Shown one piece after another: positions 56,330 through 64,000 of a DNA stretch of 64,000 bases. A program made the position numbers and the translations under genes. How positions within the stretch are numbered: position 1 is the first letter of the stretch; every line of letters begins with the position of its first letter. The notes beneath the pieces are model-generated. The model saw nothing but the letters and a program-made list of their open reading frames with translations. It searched no databases and was not told where the DNA came from. The DNA comes from Pseudoroseomonas aestuarii. Its GTDB lineage: Bacteria; Pseudomonadota; Alphaproteobacteria; Acetobacterales; Acetobacteraceae. The stretch covers positions 124,001-188,000 of the forward strand of contig NZ_JBHSCH010000001.1 in assembly GCF_042651065.1 (NCBI RefSeq). Direction: 5' to 3'.

Positions 56330-57580
56330 TCAGAGCGCCCGGTTGGCGCGCGCCACCACCGCCTCGAACAGCACCTGGCAGCCGGCCGCCGCCTCCTCCG
56401 GCAGGATGCTCTCCGCCTCGTTGTGGGAGAGGCCGTCCTTGCAGGGGGTGAAGATCATCGCCGTCGGCACGCTGCGCGCCACATAGACGGCGTCGTGCCC
56501 GGCGCCGGAGACGATCTCCCGCGTGCTGTAGCCAAGCCGCGCCGCGCCCTGGCGGACGAGGTCGACGCAGCCGGCATCGAAGGGCTGCATCCGGATGCGG
56601 AACAGCTCGGTCAGGTCCAGCGTGCAGCCATTGGCCTCAGCCAGCGCCTTCGCCTCGGCCGGGAAGGTGGCGGCCAGCCCCTCGATCTGCACGTCGTCCG
56701 GATGGCGGAACTCGATGGAGAAGCGCACCTCGCCCGGCACCACGTTGCGGCTGTTGGGCAGCACGTGCAGCTGGCCCACCGTGCCGCGGCCATCCTCGCC
56801 GCGCTCGCGCATCAGCGCGTCCACCCGCTCGATGACGCGCGCCGCGGCCAGCAGCGCGTCGCGCCGGGCGGAGGGGGGCGTGGTGCCGGCATGGGCGTCC
56901 TGCCCGGTGATCACCGCGTCGTACCAGACCTGCGCCTGGGCGCCGGTGACGATGCCGATCTGCTTGCCTTCGCGCTCCAGGATCGGGCCCTGCTCGATAT
57001 GCAGCTCGAAATAGGCGTCGGCGGGGAAGGGCTCCGCCGGGTGCTCGCCCTTGTAGCCGATCCGCTCCAGCGCCTCGCCGACGCTGACGCCCTCCACATC
57101 CTTCAGCCCATACACCTTCTCCAGCGAATAGATGCCGGCCCAGGCGCCGCTGCCCATCAATGAATGGCCGAAGCGGCTGCCTTCCTCGTCGGTCCAGTTG
57201 ACCAGCTCGATCGGTGCGTCGGTCTGGATGTTGAGGTCGTGCAGGGTGCGCATCACCTCGAGCCCGGCGATGACGCCGAGCGCGCCGTCGAACTTGCCGC
57301 CCGAGGGCTGGCTGTCGAGGTGGCTGCCCATCAGCACCGGCTTGCGGGCGGGGTCGCGCCCCTCGCGGCGGGCAAACATGTTGCCGATGGCATCGACGCG
57401 CACGGTCAGGCCCAGCGCCTCGCACCATTCGGTGAAGCGCTGGCGGCCGGCCTTGTCCACCTCCGTCAGGGTCAGCCGCTTGACGCCGCCCTTCGGCGTG
57501 GCGCCGATCTCGGCCATCGCCATCAGGCTGTCCCACAGGCGCTTGGCATCGATCCGCTGGTTGGTGCCCGACATCGGCAT
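56330..57580 (-). CDS. hydantoinase/carbamoylase-type Zn amidohydrolase (HyuC/AllC family)
   Basis: A 416-residue M20-family enzyme for N-carbamoyl amino acids or ureidoglycolate-type substrates. Metal ligands lie in MGSHLDSQPSGGKFDGALG (about 82-100), TDEEGSRFGHSLMGS (about 124-138), ELHIEQGPILE (about 191-201), and the C-terminal H in SGAGHDAVYVA. Both zinc sites look complete. The start ATG at 57580 has AAGGG nearby; in-frame ATGs at 57592 and 57574 are alternatives. It is divergent from a class II aldolase. Confidence 0.9.
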   Translation of the reverse strand: MPMSGTNQRIDAKRLWDSLMAMAEIGATPKGGVKRLTLTEVDKAGRQRFTEWCEALGLTVRVDAIGNMFARREGRDPARKPVLMGSHLDSQPSGGKFDGALGVIAGLEVMRTLHDLNIQTDAPIELVNWTDEEGSRFGHSLMGSGAWAGIYSLEKVYGLKDVEGVSVGEALERIGYKGEHPAEPFPADAYFELHIEQGPILEREGKQIGIVTGAQAQVWYDAVITGQDAHAGTTPPSARRDALLAAARVIERVDALMRERGEDGRGTVGQLHVLPNSRNVVPGEVRFSIEFRHPDDVQIEGLAATFPAEAKALAEANGCTLDLTELFRIRMQPFDAGCVDLVRQGAARLGYSTREIVSGAGHDAVYVARSVPTAMIFTPCKDGLSHNEAESILPEEAAAGCQVLFEAVVARANRAL

Positions 57581-57694
57581 AATTCCCTTCATAACCGGCC
57601 GGCATCTTGCCGCCTGCCGGCCACTCTGCAAGCCTGCCGGAGCGGCACCGATGGCAGCATCGATGCCGGATGCCGCCGCGGAGAGAGACGAACC

Positions 57695-58483
57695 ATGGCC
57701 CATGCCCTCGGCGCCCCCGGCGCCCCCGCCATCCTGCGCAACTCCGACCTCGACGCCGACGCGGTGCGGCAGGCGCGGGTGGACCTCGCCGCCTGCTTCC
57801 GCATGGCGGCGCGGCTCGGCCTGCACGAGGGGATCTGCAACCACCTCAGCGCCATGGTGCCGGGGCGGGAGGATCTGTTCCTGGTCAACCCCTATGGCCA
57901 GGCCTTCGCCGAGATCACCGCCTCCAGCCTGCTGGTCTGCGACTTCCACGGCAATGTGGTGGCGGGGCAGGGCACGCCGGAGGCCACGGCCTTCTACATC
58001 CACGCCCGGCTGCACATGAAGCACCCGCGCGCCCGTGCCGCCTTCCACACCCACATGCCCAACGCCACCGCGCTCTCCATGCTGGAGGGGCCGCCGCTGG
58101 TCTGGGCCGGGCAGACGGCGCTGAAGTTCTACGGCCGCACCGCCATCGACGAGGATTACAACGGCCTGGCGCTGGACGAGGCGGAGGGCGACCGCATCGC
58201 CGCCGCCATGGGCGAGGCGGACATCGTCTTCATGAAGAACCATGGCGTGATGGTGGTGGGCCCGACCATCGCCGAGGCATGGGACGACCTCTACTACCTG
58301 GAGCGCGCCTGCGAGGTGCAGCGCCTGGCCCTCTCCACCGGCCGCACGCTGAAGCCGGTGGCGCCCGAGCTGGCGCAGCGCACCTACGCGCAGATGCGCG
58401 AGGGCGACCGCGAGAGCGCCCGGCTGCACCTGGAGAGCATCAAGCGCATCCTGGCGCGGGAGGAACCGGGCTATCTCGCCTGA
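57695..58483 (+). CDS. class II aldolase/adducin family protein
   Basis: A 262-residue zinc-dependent aldolase-like protein. NHLSAMVPG (about 49-57) is the phosphate-binding type loop, the zinc pair is in FHTHMPNAT (H-x-H, about 114-120), and the third His is in MKNHGVMVVG (about 183-192). Related enzymes are fuculose-phosphate aldolases and decarboxylases; the substrate is not clear. GGAGAGAG precedes the ATG. The 3' end overlaps the probable start of the EamA gene by 11 bases. Confidence 0.88.
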   Translation: MAHALGAPGAPAILRNSDLDADAVRQARVDLAACFRMAARLGLHEGICNHLSAMVPGREDLFLVNPYGQAFAEITASSLLVCDFHGNVVAGQGTPEATAFYIHARLHMKHPRARAAFHTHMPNATALSMLEGPPLVWAGQTALKFYGRTAIDEDYNGLALDEAEGDRIAAAMGEADIVFMKNHGVMVVGPTIAEAWDDLYYLERACEVQRLALSTGRTLKPVAPELAQRTYAQMREGDRESARLHLESIKRILAREEPGYLA

Positions 58484-59366
58484 GCCCGCGGGCGAGGCCG
58501 CCCGGCAGCGCCGCGCGGGCTTCCTGTGCCTGGCCGTCACCGCCCTCGGCTGGGGGCTGACCTGGCCGATCCTGAAAGCGGTGATCCAGGAGCTGCCACC
58601 GCTCACCGCGCGCGGCCTGGGCGGGCTGCTGGCGGCGCTGGGGCTGGCGCTGCTGGCCCGCGCGCTTGGCTGGCCGCTCGCCGTGCCGGCCTCCGAGCGG
58701 CGGGCGCTGCTGGGCTTCGGGCTGCTCAATGTCAGCGCCTGGATGGGCTTCTCCACCCTCGGCCTGCTCTGGCTCGGTGCCGGCGAGGCGGCGGTGGTGG
58801 CCTACACCATGCCCGTCTGGGCGGCGATGCTGGCCTGGCCGCTGCTAGGCGAACGGCCGACGCTGCGCCGCGTGCTGGCGCTGCTGCTGGGCCTGGCCGG
58901 CGTGGCCGTGCTGATGGGCGGCGGCCTGCCGGGAGGGGCGGGCAAGACGCCCGGGCTGGTGCTGCTGCTGGCCGCCGCGCTGTGCTTCGCGCTCGGCGCG
59001 GTGATGAGCAAGCGGCGGCCGCTGGCGCTGCACCCCGTGGCGGCGGTGGTGTGGCAGGTGGCGCTGGGCACGGTGCCGATCCTCGGCCTCTCCTTCCTGC
59101 TGGAGCGGCCGGACTGGAGCCGCCCCGGCCTCATCGGCTGGGGCGGGGTGCTCTACATGGCGGCGGTGCCGCTCTCGCTCTGCTACCTCACCTGGTTCGG
59201 CGCGCTGCGGCGGCTGCCGGCTAACACGGCGGCCATGGGCACGCTGGCCACGCCGCTGATCGGCATGTTGGCCAGCGCCGCCCTGCTGGGCGAGCCATTG
59301 GGCTGGCGGCAGGGCGTGGCCGTGGCGCTCACCCTCTCCGGCGTGGTGCTGGCGCTGCGAGGGTAA
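58473..59366 (+). CDS. EamA-family drug/metabolite transporter, apparent ATC start
   Basis: A 297-residue permease with ten predicted helices (two EamA repeats). The first helix is AGFLCLAVTALGWGLTWPIL, followed by the conserved LPPLTARGLGG. No ATG, GTG or TTG lies upstream of this helix in frame. GGAGGA at 58459-58464 stands exactly 8 bases before ATC at 58473, giving the normal-looking N-terminus (M)SPEPAGEAARQRRAG. The first standard start (GTG at 58581) would remove helix one. It is coupled to the aldolase gene. The substrate is unknown. Confidence 0.75.
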   Translation: MSPEPAGEAARQRRAGFLCLAVTALGWGLTWPILKAVIQELPPLTARGLGGLLAALGLALLARALGWPLAVPASERRALLGFGLLNVSAWMGFSTLGLLWLGAGEAAVVAYTMPVWAAMLAWPLLGERPTLRRVLALLLGLAGVAVLMGGGLPGGAGKTPGLVLLLAAALCFALGAVMSKRRPLALHPVAAVVWQVALGTVPILGLSFLLERPDWSRPGLIGWGGVLYMAAVPLSLCYLTWFGALRRLPANTAAMGTLATPLIGMLASAALLGEPLGWRQGVAVALTLSGVVLALRG

Positions 59367-59419
59367 AATTCCCATGCCACTGCAGGAACGGCGCGCAAAA
59401 CGCTGTTCCTGAAAGATTA

Positions 59420-60193
59420 CTACATTGAGGCCAGAAGGAAGAACCGGCGGAAGGGCAGCAGCACGGTGCCATCCGCCTGGGTGGGGTAATGCGGGCGCAG
59501 CGCCTCGCCATAGGCGGCCAGGAAGTCGGGCCGCTCGGCTTCGTCCAGCGCGTCCAGATAGGGGCGCAGGCTGCTGCCCATGGCCCATTGCACCACCGGG
59601 TCGGCGCCCTGCAGCACATGGACGTATTCGGTGAACCACATCTCCAGCCTGGCCACCCGCGGCCGCAGCAGGTTGTAGTAGTCGCCGGCCGACAGGATGG
59701 GCGGCGCCGAGGAGACGCCGCGCAGCCGCTCCGCCCAGCGTCCCTGACGGGCAATCTGGTCCTGCAGGGCGCGCAGCGGCGCGTCGTGCATGGCCGGCAT
59801 CTGCACCGCCAGCGTGCCACCCGGCGCCAGCGTGCCGAGCAGGCGGGGGAACAGGCCCGCATGGTCCGGCAGCCAGTGCAGCGCGGCGTTGGAGAACAGC
59901 ACGTCCACCGGCCCGGGCGGCGCCCAGCGGGCGATGTCGGCCTGGTGCGTGGCGAAGCCGGCCTCCGCCGCGCGGGCCAGCATGGCCGCCGAGCCATCCA
60001 CGCCGGAGATGGTGGCGCCCGGGAAGCGCGCCGCCAGCAGCGGCAGCGCGTTGCCCGCGCCGCAGCCGAGATCGACCACCTGCACCGCGCCCGGATGGTC
60101 CAGCCGGGCGATCAGGTCGATGGCGGGGCGCAGGCGCTCGTCGGAGAAGCGGAGATACTGGGTGGGGTCCCACCCCTCGCGGTCACCGTTCAT
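59420..60193 (-). CDS. tam: trans-aconitate 2-methyltransferase
   Basis: A 257-residue SAM-dependent methyltransferase that methylates trans-aconitate, an inhibitor formed from cis-aconitate. WDPTQYLRFSDERLRPAIDLIARL is the diagnostic N-terminus; motif I is VVDLGCGAGNALPLLA (about 39-54), and FSNAALHWLPDH (about 101-112) is the conserved post-I region. It overlaps the 60-residue membrane protein gene upstream by 4 bases. Confidence 0.93.
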   Translation of the reverse strand: MNGDREGWDPTQYLRFSDERLRPAIDLIARLDHPGAVQVVDLGCGAGNALPLLAARFPGATISGVDGSAAMLARAAEAGFATHQADIARWAPPGPVDVLFSNAALHWLPDHAGLFPRLLGTLAPGGTLAVQMPAMHDAPLRALQDQIARQGRWAERLRGVSSAPPILSAGDYYNLLRPRVARLEMWFTEYVHVLQGADPVVQWAMGSSLRPYLDALDEAERPDFLAAYGEALRPHYPTQADGTVLLPFRRFFLLASM

Positions 60194-60372
60194 CGCAGGG
60201 TCCTGTCGAAGTGCCGTTTCACCAGCAGCAGGCCATAGGCGATCGCACCGATGAAGAGGGCGATGCCGATATGCTGGGTGGTGATCAGCGGCGTGTTGCT
60301 GCGGGCGATCAACAGCCCCATCAGGGCCAGGATGGCCACCCCAACGAGGCGCATAACGTCACTGAAGATCAT
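60190..60372 (-). CDS. small two-helix membrane protein of unknown function
   Basis: A 60-residue protein with hydrophobic segments at about residues 6-23 and 34-50 and a basic end (KRHFDRTLR). AGGAG stands 8 bases before the ATG, and it is translationally coupled to tam (ATGA). The coding bias is good. I do not recognise a named family. Confidence 0.7.
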   Translation of the reverse strand: MIFSDVMRLVGVAILALMGLLIARSNTPLITTQHIGIALFIGAIAYGLLLVKRHFDRTLR

Positions 60373-60417
60373 CCACTAACTCCTTGATCTTCAAAAATGT
60401 CTCGAAGCAAGGGTGGG

Positions 60418-60433
60418 CCGGGGAAACCCCCGG
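60418..60433. terminator. hairpin between bdhA and the small-protein/tam unit
   Basis: A 6-bp stem CCGGGG/CCCCGG with an AAAC loop, 15 bases after the bdhA stop on the minus strand. Its core resembles that of the 51-bp repeat but it lacks the conserved flanks. Confidence 0.45.
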
Positions 60434-60448
60434 TCCCGGCACCGTGGT

Positions 60449-61243
60449 TCAGGCCGCCGACCACCCGCCATCGATCGATAGCGCCGCGCCGTTGATGCTG
60501 CCGCTGTCCGGTCCGCAGACATAGAGCGCCATGCGCGCCACTTCCTCCACCTCAACCCAGCGCTTGCTGGGCTGCTTGGCGAAGAGGTGGTCGTTCAGCG
60601 CGGATTCCTCGCTGATGCCGTTCTTCTCGGCCAGGGCGCCGACCTGCTTCTCCGCCAGCGGCGTGCGGACGAAGCCGGGGCAGATGGCGTTGCAGGTGAC
60701 GCCGCCACGGGCGATCTCCAGCGCCACCGTCTTGGTCATGCCCACCACCCCGTGCTTGGCCGCCACATAGGCCACCTTCTCCGGCGAGGCGACGAGGCCG
60801 TGGATGGAGGCGATGTTGACGATGCGGCCCCAGCCCCGCGCCTTCATCCCCGGCAGCAGCGCCTTGATGGTGTGGAAATTGGCCGAGAGGTTGATCGCGA
60901 TGATCGCGTTCCACTTGTCGTCCGGGAAGTCCTCCACCGGGCTGGTGAACTGGATGCCGGCATTGTTCACCAGGATGTCCACCTGGCCGAGCACCTTCTC
61001 CGCCTCGGCGCACATGGCACGGAGCTGGGCGGGGTCGGACAGGTCGGCGGGCGAATGCTCGGGCTCGGGGCCGTTGCCGGCCTTGGCCACGGCGCGCCGG
61101 GCGTTGGCGATGTCCTCGGCGCTGCCGAAGCCGTTCAGCATGACGCGCGCGCCCGCCGCCGCCAGCATCGTGGCGATGCCGAGGCCGATGCCGCTGGTGG
61201 AGCCGGTGATCAGGGCGGTGCGCCCGGCGAGGGTCTGTTCCAT
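60449..61243 (-). CDS. bdhA: 3-hydroxybutyrate dehydrogenase (SDR family)
   Basis: A 264-residue NAD-dependent dehydrogenase of polyhydroxybutyrate breakdown. The cofactor motif is TGSTSGIGLGIA (about 14-25), with NNAG at about 94, the catalytic Ser in NIASIHGL, and YVAAK (Tyr-x3-Lys, about 159-163). NAICPGFVRTPLAEKQ and the C-terminal SINGAALSIDGGWSA match BdhA closely. The start is the ATG that places the Rossmann motif at the usual distance. Confidence 0.93.
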   Translation of the reverse strand: MEQTLAGRTALITGSTSGIGLGIATMLAAAGARVMLNGFGSAEDIANARRAVAKAGNGPEPEHSPADLSDPAQLRAMCAEAEKVLGQVDILVNNAGIQFTSPVEDFPDDKWNAIIAINLSANFHTIKALLPGMKARGWGRIVNIASIHGLVASPEKVAYVAAKHGVVGMTKTVALEIARGGVTCNAICPGFVRTPLAEKQVGALAEKNGISEESALNDHLFAKQPSKRWVEVEEVARMALYVCGPDSGSINGAALSIDGGWSAA

Positions 61244-61301
61244 GCGAGAGGCTTTCCTGTTCCTGTGGCGGAGGGTGAGCGGCGGAGGCGGCGCCGGGCG
61301 G

Positions 61302-62729
61302 TCAGCGCAGGCGCGCGGCCAGCCCCGACCAGAGGCGGGCGAAGCCGCCCGCCGGCTGCGGGGTGGAGACCATCGCGGCGGCACGCCGGGCGGCCTCCGC
61401 GCGGGTGGCGTGGGGCAGCATGGCCTCGGCCAGGGCGGAGAGGGGCAGCTTCCGCCCCATCATCAGCCCCAGCACCGCCGCCACCTCGCCCGCGCCGGCG
61501 CCGACGATGCCGGCGCCGAGCAGGCGGCCCGACCCGTCCAGCACCAGCTTCACCTGGCCCTCGGTGTCGCCCTCGGCGATGGCGCGGGGATTCTGGGCGA
61601 AGGGCTGGCGGGCCACCTGCACGGCATGGCCGGCGGCGCGCGCCTCCGTCTCGGTCATGCCCAGCTGCGCCAGCTCCGGCGCGGTGCGGACGAGGCGGGG
61701 CAGGGCGGCGTAGTCCAGCCGCGCCGGCAGGCGGTGCAGCATGCCGCGGGCGACCACGCGCGCGTGCTGGGCGGCGGCGTGGGTGAGGCCGCACGGCCCC
61801 AGCCCCTCGGGGTCGGCCACCGCGCCGGCGGCCCAGATCCGGCGGTTGTCCGGGCTGCGCAGGTCCCGCCCAACCGCCACGCCGCGCGGCGTGGCCCGCA
61901 GGCCGCCCGCGGCGAGGTCGAGCGCCGCCAGGCGCGGCGCATGGCCCATGGCGAAGAAGATGTGCGAGCCGCGCACCAGTGCGCCATTGTCCAGCCGCAG
62001 CGCCACGCCGTCCGGGGTACGCTCGGCATCCACGACATGGCTGTTCTCCAGCACTTCCACCCCGTCGCGCCGCAGCGCCTCCCGCACCGCCAGGCGCAGC
62101 TCGGGGTCCTCTTCGGCGAGGATGTTGGGGCGCAGCTCGATCAGCGTGACTCGGCAGCCGAGGCAGGCATGGGCCTGCGCCATCTCCACTCCCACCGTGC
62201 CGCCGCCCAGCACCAGCAGGTGGCGCGGCGCCTCCTCCAGCGCGAGCAGCGTCTCGCTGGTCAGCCAGGGCAGGTTCACCAGCCCCGGCAGGTCCGGCAC
62301 CACCGGCGCCGTGCCGGTGGCGATGACGGCGCGGCGGAACCCGTAGGTGCGTCCGCCGGCCTCGATGCGGTCGGGCGCGATGAAATGCGCGCTGGCCCGC
62401 ACCACCGTGACGCCCTGGCTCTCCAGCCGCTCGCCCGATTCCTGCGGCGCCGCCTGCGCGATGGCCTGCCGCACATGCCGCCGCACGCCCTGCCAGTCCA
62501 CCCGGACGCCCTCCGCATGGATGCCCAGGGCGCCGCCGCCGCGCGCCTCGGCGGCGCGGCGGGCGGCGGCCAGCAGCGCCTGGGCGGGCACGCCGCCGGT
62601 GTTCAGGCACGCCCCGCCCATGCGATCGCGCTCGAACAGCACCACGTTGCGGCCGAGCGAGGCGGCGATGGCGGCCACCGAGAGGCCGGCGGCGCCGGCG
62701 CCGATGATCGCCACGTCATGGTCGGGCAT
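61302..62729 (-). CDS. lipoamide-dehydrogenase-like flavoprotein lacking the second redox cysteine
   Basis: A 475-residue class I pyridine-nucleotide disulfide oxidoreductase fold: FAD motif VAIIGAGAAGLSVAA (6-20), NAD motif LLVLGGGTVGVEMAQ (about 180), C-terminal dimer domain. The redox motif reads GACLNTGGVP: C41 is present but the partner, normally six residues on the C-x4-C pattern, is G46. The C-terminal HPT-type motif is also altered to LPHATRAEA. It therefore cannot act as a normal dihydrolipoamide dehydrogenase; Mycobacterium LpdA-type quinone reductase is a possible analogue. GAGGAG precedes the ATG. Confidence 0.87.
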   Translation of the reverse strand: MPDHDVAIIGAGAAGLSVAAIAASLGRNVVLFERDRMGGACLNTGGVPAQALLAAARRAAEARGGGALGIHAEGVRVDWQGVRRHVRQAIAQAAPQESGERLESQGVTVVRASAHFIAPDRIEAGGRTYGFRRAVIATGTAPVVPDLPGLVNLPWLTSETLLALEEAPRHLLVLGGGTVGVEMAQAHACLGCRVTLIELRPNILAEEDPELRLAVREALRRDGVEVLENSHVVDAERTPDGVALRLDNGALVRGSHIFFAMGHAPRLAALDLAAGGLRATPRGVAVGRDLRSPDNRRIWAAGAVADPEGLGPCGLTHAAAQHARVVARGMLHRLPARLDYAALPRLVRTAPELAQLGMTETEARAAGHAVQVARQPFAQNPRAIAEGDTEGQVKLVLDGSGRLLGAGIVGAGAGEVAAVLGLMMGRKLPLSALAEAMLPHATRAEAARRAAAMVSTPQPAGGFARLWSGLAARLR

Positions 62730-62980
62730 GTCGGTCTCTGCTCCTCGTCTGGAAATGGGCACCCGCGCCCGGGGCGGCGCGAATCCGGGCGCCGCGCCAG
62801 GATGCGCGGCCCGCGGCGTACTGCAAGCGCCCCCGCCCTGGCGAGGGCGACCCGGAGCGGCGCCCGGGGCGCAGCGCCAGGCCTGCGGCAGAGGGCGGGG
62901 AGGCGGGTTGCGGGAGCATGTCGCGGCACAGATGGGGCCAGCGCCGCCCCGCCGGAAGGGCCGTGCGGAGCCGAGAGCGG
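62730..62980. other. non-coding part of the rpmH upstream region
   Basis: The gap between the flavoprotein start and rpmH is 383 bases. Its left part is GC-rich with no supported gene; the right part holds the rpmH promoter at 62981-63010 and a leader of about 95 bases. I see no clear DnaA-box cluster, so there is no evidence for an origin here. Confidence 0.5.
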
Positions 62981-63010
62981 TTGACGGGACGCGATGCGCC
63001 TCCCTATACG
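62981..63010 (+). promoter_or_regulatory. rpmH operon promoter
   Basis: TTGACG (62981-62986), an 18-base spacer, and TATACG (63005-63010). It is one of the clearest sigma-70-type promoters in the window and is rightly placed for rpmH-rnpA-yidD. Confidence 0.75.
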
Positions 63011-63112
63011 TCGCCACCTTCGCCGGCCGCCCCTGCGGGACGTCCGGCCTGTGCCGCAGCGGTCCTGGGAAGGGCGGCGCGGATCTGACCCTGACCAGTG
63101 GAGTAGCGCGTC

Positions 63113-63247
63113 GTGAAGCGTACCTATCAGCCCTCGAAGCTCGTCCGGAAGCGCCGGCATGGTTTCCGCGCCCGCATGGAGACGGTGGGCGGCCGCAACG
63201 TGCTGGCCAACCGCCGCGCCAAGGGCCGCAAGAAGCTCTCCGCCTGA
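63113..63247 (+). CDS. rpmH: 50S ribosomal protein L34
   Basis: A 44-residue ribosomal protein: (M)KRTYQPSKLVRKRRHGFRAR, then the invariant end GRNVLANRRAKGRKKLSA. The start is GTG at 63113 with GGAG 10 bases upstream; no ATG fits. It heads the conserved rpmH-rnpA-yidD-yidC cluster. Confidence 0.96.
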   Translation: MKRTYQPSKLVRKRRHGFRARMETVGGRNVLANRRAKGRKKLSA

Positions 63248-63276
63248 GCGGCGGCGCACCCCGCGCAGCCTAGCCC

Positions 63277-63618
63277 ATGGCCTCGCCGCCCCGACTCAAG
63301 CGGCGGCGCGAATTCCTTCGCGTCGCCGGCAAGGGCAGCCGCGCCGCAAGGCCGAGCCTGGTGTTGCAGGCCCTGCCGGGAACGGCGGGGCCGCTTCGCG
63401 TTGGCTTCACCGCCACCAAGAAGCTGGGCAACGCCGTGGTGCGCAACCGCGCCAAGCGCCGCCTGCGCGAGGCCGCCCGGCTGACCCTGGGCCGCGACGC
63501 GCCGGAAGGGTGGGACCTCGTGCTGATCGGGCGCGACGGCACCGCCGGGCGGCGCTTCGCGCTGCTGCTGGCCGACCTGCGTGGCGCGCTGCGCCAGGCC
63601 GGCGTCCTGAAGCCATGA
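63277..63618 (+). CDS. rnpA: ribonuclease P protein component
   Basis: A 113-residue basic protein of RNase P, which matures tRNA 5' ends. It starts LKRRREFLRVAGKG, with VGFTATKKLGNAVVRNRAKRRLREA as the RNR signature (about 43-67). Its stop overlaps the yidD start (ATGA). Confidence 0.95.
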   Translation: MASPPRLKRRREFLRVAGKGSRAARPSLVLQALPGTAGPLRVGFTATKKLGNAVVRNRAKRRLREAARLTLGRDAPEGWDLVLIGRDGTAGRRFALLLADLRGALRQAGVLKP

Positions 63619-63950
63619 ACCGGTTGGCCGGCCACCGCCGCGCCAGCCCAGCCGCCTGGGTGCTGAAGGGCGCGGTGCGCACCTACCAGCTTACCCTGCG
63701 CGGGGTGATCGGCAGCCATTGCCGGTTCTACCCGCATTGCAGCGCCTATGCGATCGAGGCGCTGGACACCCACGGCGCGGCGCGCGGCAGCTGGCTTGCC
63801 GCGCGGCGTATCCTGCGCTGCCACCCCTGGCATCCCGGCGGCTACGACCCGGTGCCAGCGGTGACGGCGCCGGACGCGACCGAGCCGGCGCCCGACACGG
63901 CGCCGCCCCCATGCCCGCCGCCCCGCGCGGTGGCCCACACCAAGGCCTGA
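63615..63950 (+). CDS. yidD: membrane protein insertion efficiency factor YidD
   Basis: A 111-residue protein with the YidD signature: YQLTLRGVIGSHCRFYPHCSAYAIEAL (about 27-53), then RILRCHPWHPGGYDPVP. The three conserved cysteines are present. The C-terminal 30 residues are Pro/Ala-rich and not conserved. It helps insertase YidC and overlaps rnpA by 4 bases. Confidence 0.95.
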   Translation: MNRLAGHRRASPAAWVLKGAVRTYQLTLRGVIGSHCRFYPHCSAYAIEALDTHGAARGSWLAARRILRCHPWHPGGYDPVPAVTAPDATEPAPDTAPPPCPPPRAVAHTKA

Positions 63951-63963
63951 CGGCACGGATCCG

Positions 63964-64000
63964 ATGGACCAGAAGCGACTCTTCGCGGCGATTGCGATTT
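63964..64000 (+). CDS. yidC: membrane protein insertase YidC, first 12 codons
   Basis: Only MDQKRLFAAIAI is visible before the window ends. This matches the usual YidC start (MDQ-K-R then the first membrane helix) and its position after yidD is conserved. It starts 13 bases after the yidD stop. Confidence 0.9.
   Translation, partial: MDQKRLFAAIAI

Noticed and set aside
62730..63112. Replication origin upstream of rpmH
   Set aside because: In some bacteria oriC/dnaA lies near rpmH, but no dnaA gene, no AT-rich unwinding region and no clear cluster of DnaA boxes is seen.

Overview
The window is high-GC chromosomal DNA from an alphaproteobacterium, most likely Acetobacteraceae and probably a Roseomonas-like genus. 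The evidence is the codon bias (nearly every third position is G or C), the rpmH-rnpA-yidD-yidC order at the right end, ATP-binding, Gfo/Idh/MocA, TTT-type and SBP_bac_5 transport and oxidoreductase genes typical of that family, and many ATGA-type overlaps between genes. The taxonomic call is an inference from gene content. No phage, transposase, CRISPR array, defence island or secondary-metabolite cluster is visible; almost all of the window is densely packed housekeeping and catabolic genes.

Layout. 1-6 kb: end of a hydroxypyruvate isomerase gene, an AI-2E/PerM-type transporter, and a four-gene peptide-type ABC transporter operon (two permeases, two ATPases) that lacks its own binding protein. 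6-9.8 kb (minus strand): a complete three-subunit molybdenum hydroxylase of the PaoABC type, whose FAD subunit carries the four-cysteine [4Fe-4S] loop. 9.9-14.4 kb: a TPR-glycosyltransferase, a TrmN6-like methyltransferase, a DUF2007 protein and, divergently, the polyprenyl diphosphate synthase for the quinone side chain. 14.5-17.2 kb: a GntR regulator, a thiol dioxygenase and an amine-type FAD oxidase. 17.2-20.3 kb (minus): bacterioferritin, its ferredoxin with a possible Fur box, RecQ and an OmpA-type lipoprotein.

20.4-30.1 kb: two Gfo/Idh/MocA dehydrogenases, a MarR regulator behind a 593-base non-coding stretch that holds a promoter and two strong hairpins, a lone CoxL-like (form II) molybdenum subunit followed by a GlcG-type protein, a TTT-type binding protein, a NIPSNAP protein, an MFS transporter and a YqaA-type membrane protein. 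30.2-39.3 kb: peroxiredoxin Bcp, GlnE, a large AsmA-like envelope protein, TyrS and AnmK. 39.4-49.8 kb: iron-sulfur and sulfur-transfer genes in two blocks (Rrf2 regulator plus cysteine desulfurase; cysteine desulfurase, ferredoxin, TenA, MnmA, then tRNA-Met(CAU)), separated by a serine hydrolase, an orphan peptide-type binding protein and an ArgE-like deacylase. 49.9-62.7 kb: a second orphan binding protein, an esterase-like hydrolase, a RimK-like ATP-grasp enzyme behind an unusually consensus promoter with an inverted repeat, a PAS-GGDEF-EAL protein, a hydantoinase-type amidohydrolase, a class II aldolase, an EamA transporter that seems to start at ATC, trans-aconitate methyltransferase, 3-hydroxybutyrate dehydrogenase and a lipoamide-dehydrogenase-like protein that lacks one redox cysteine. 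63-64 kb: rpmH, rnpA, yidD and the start of yidC.

The observations most worth following are: a 51-bp element present twice (49 of 51 bases identical, inverted), each time closing a molybdenum-hydroxylase locus; the structured leader or small RNA before marR; the TTGACA promoter/operator in front of the ATP-grasp gene; the apparent AUC start codon of the EamA gene; and the duplicated stop-codon/Shine-Dalgarno module in front of recQ.
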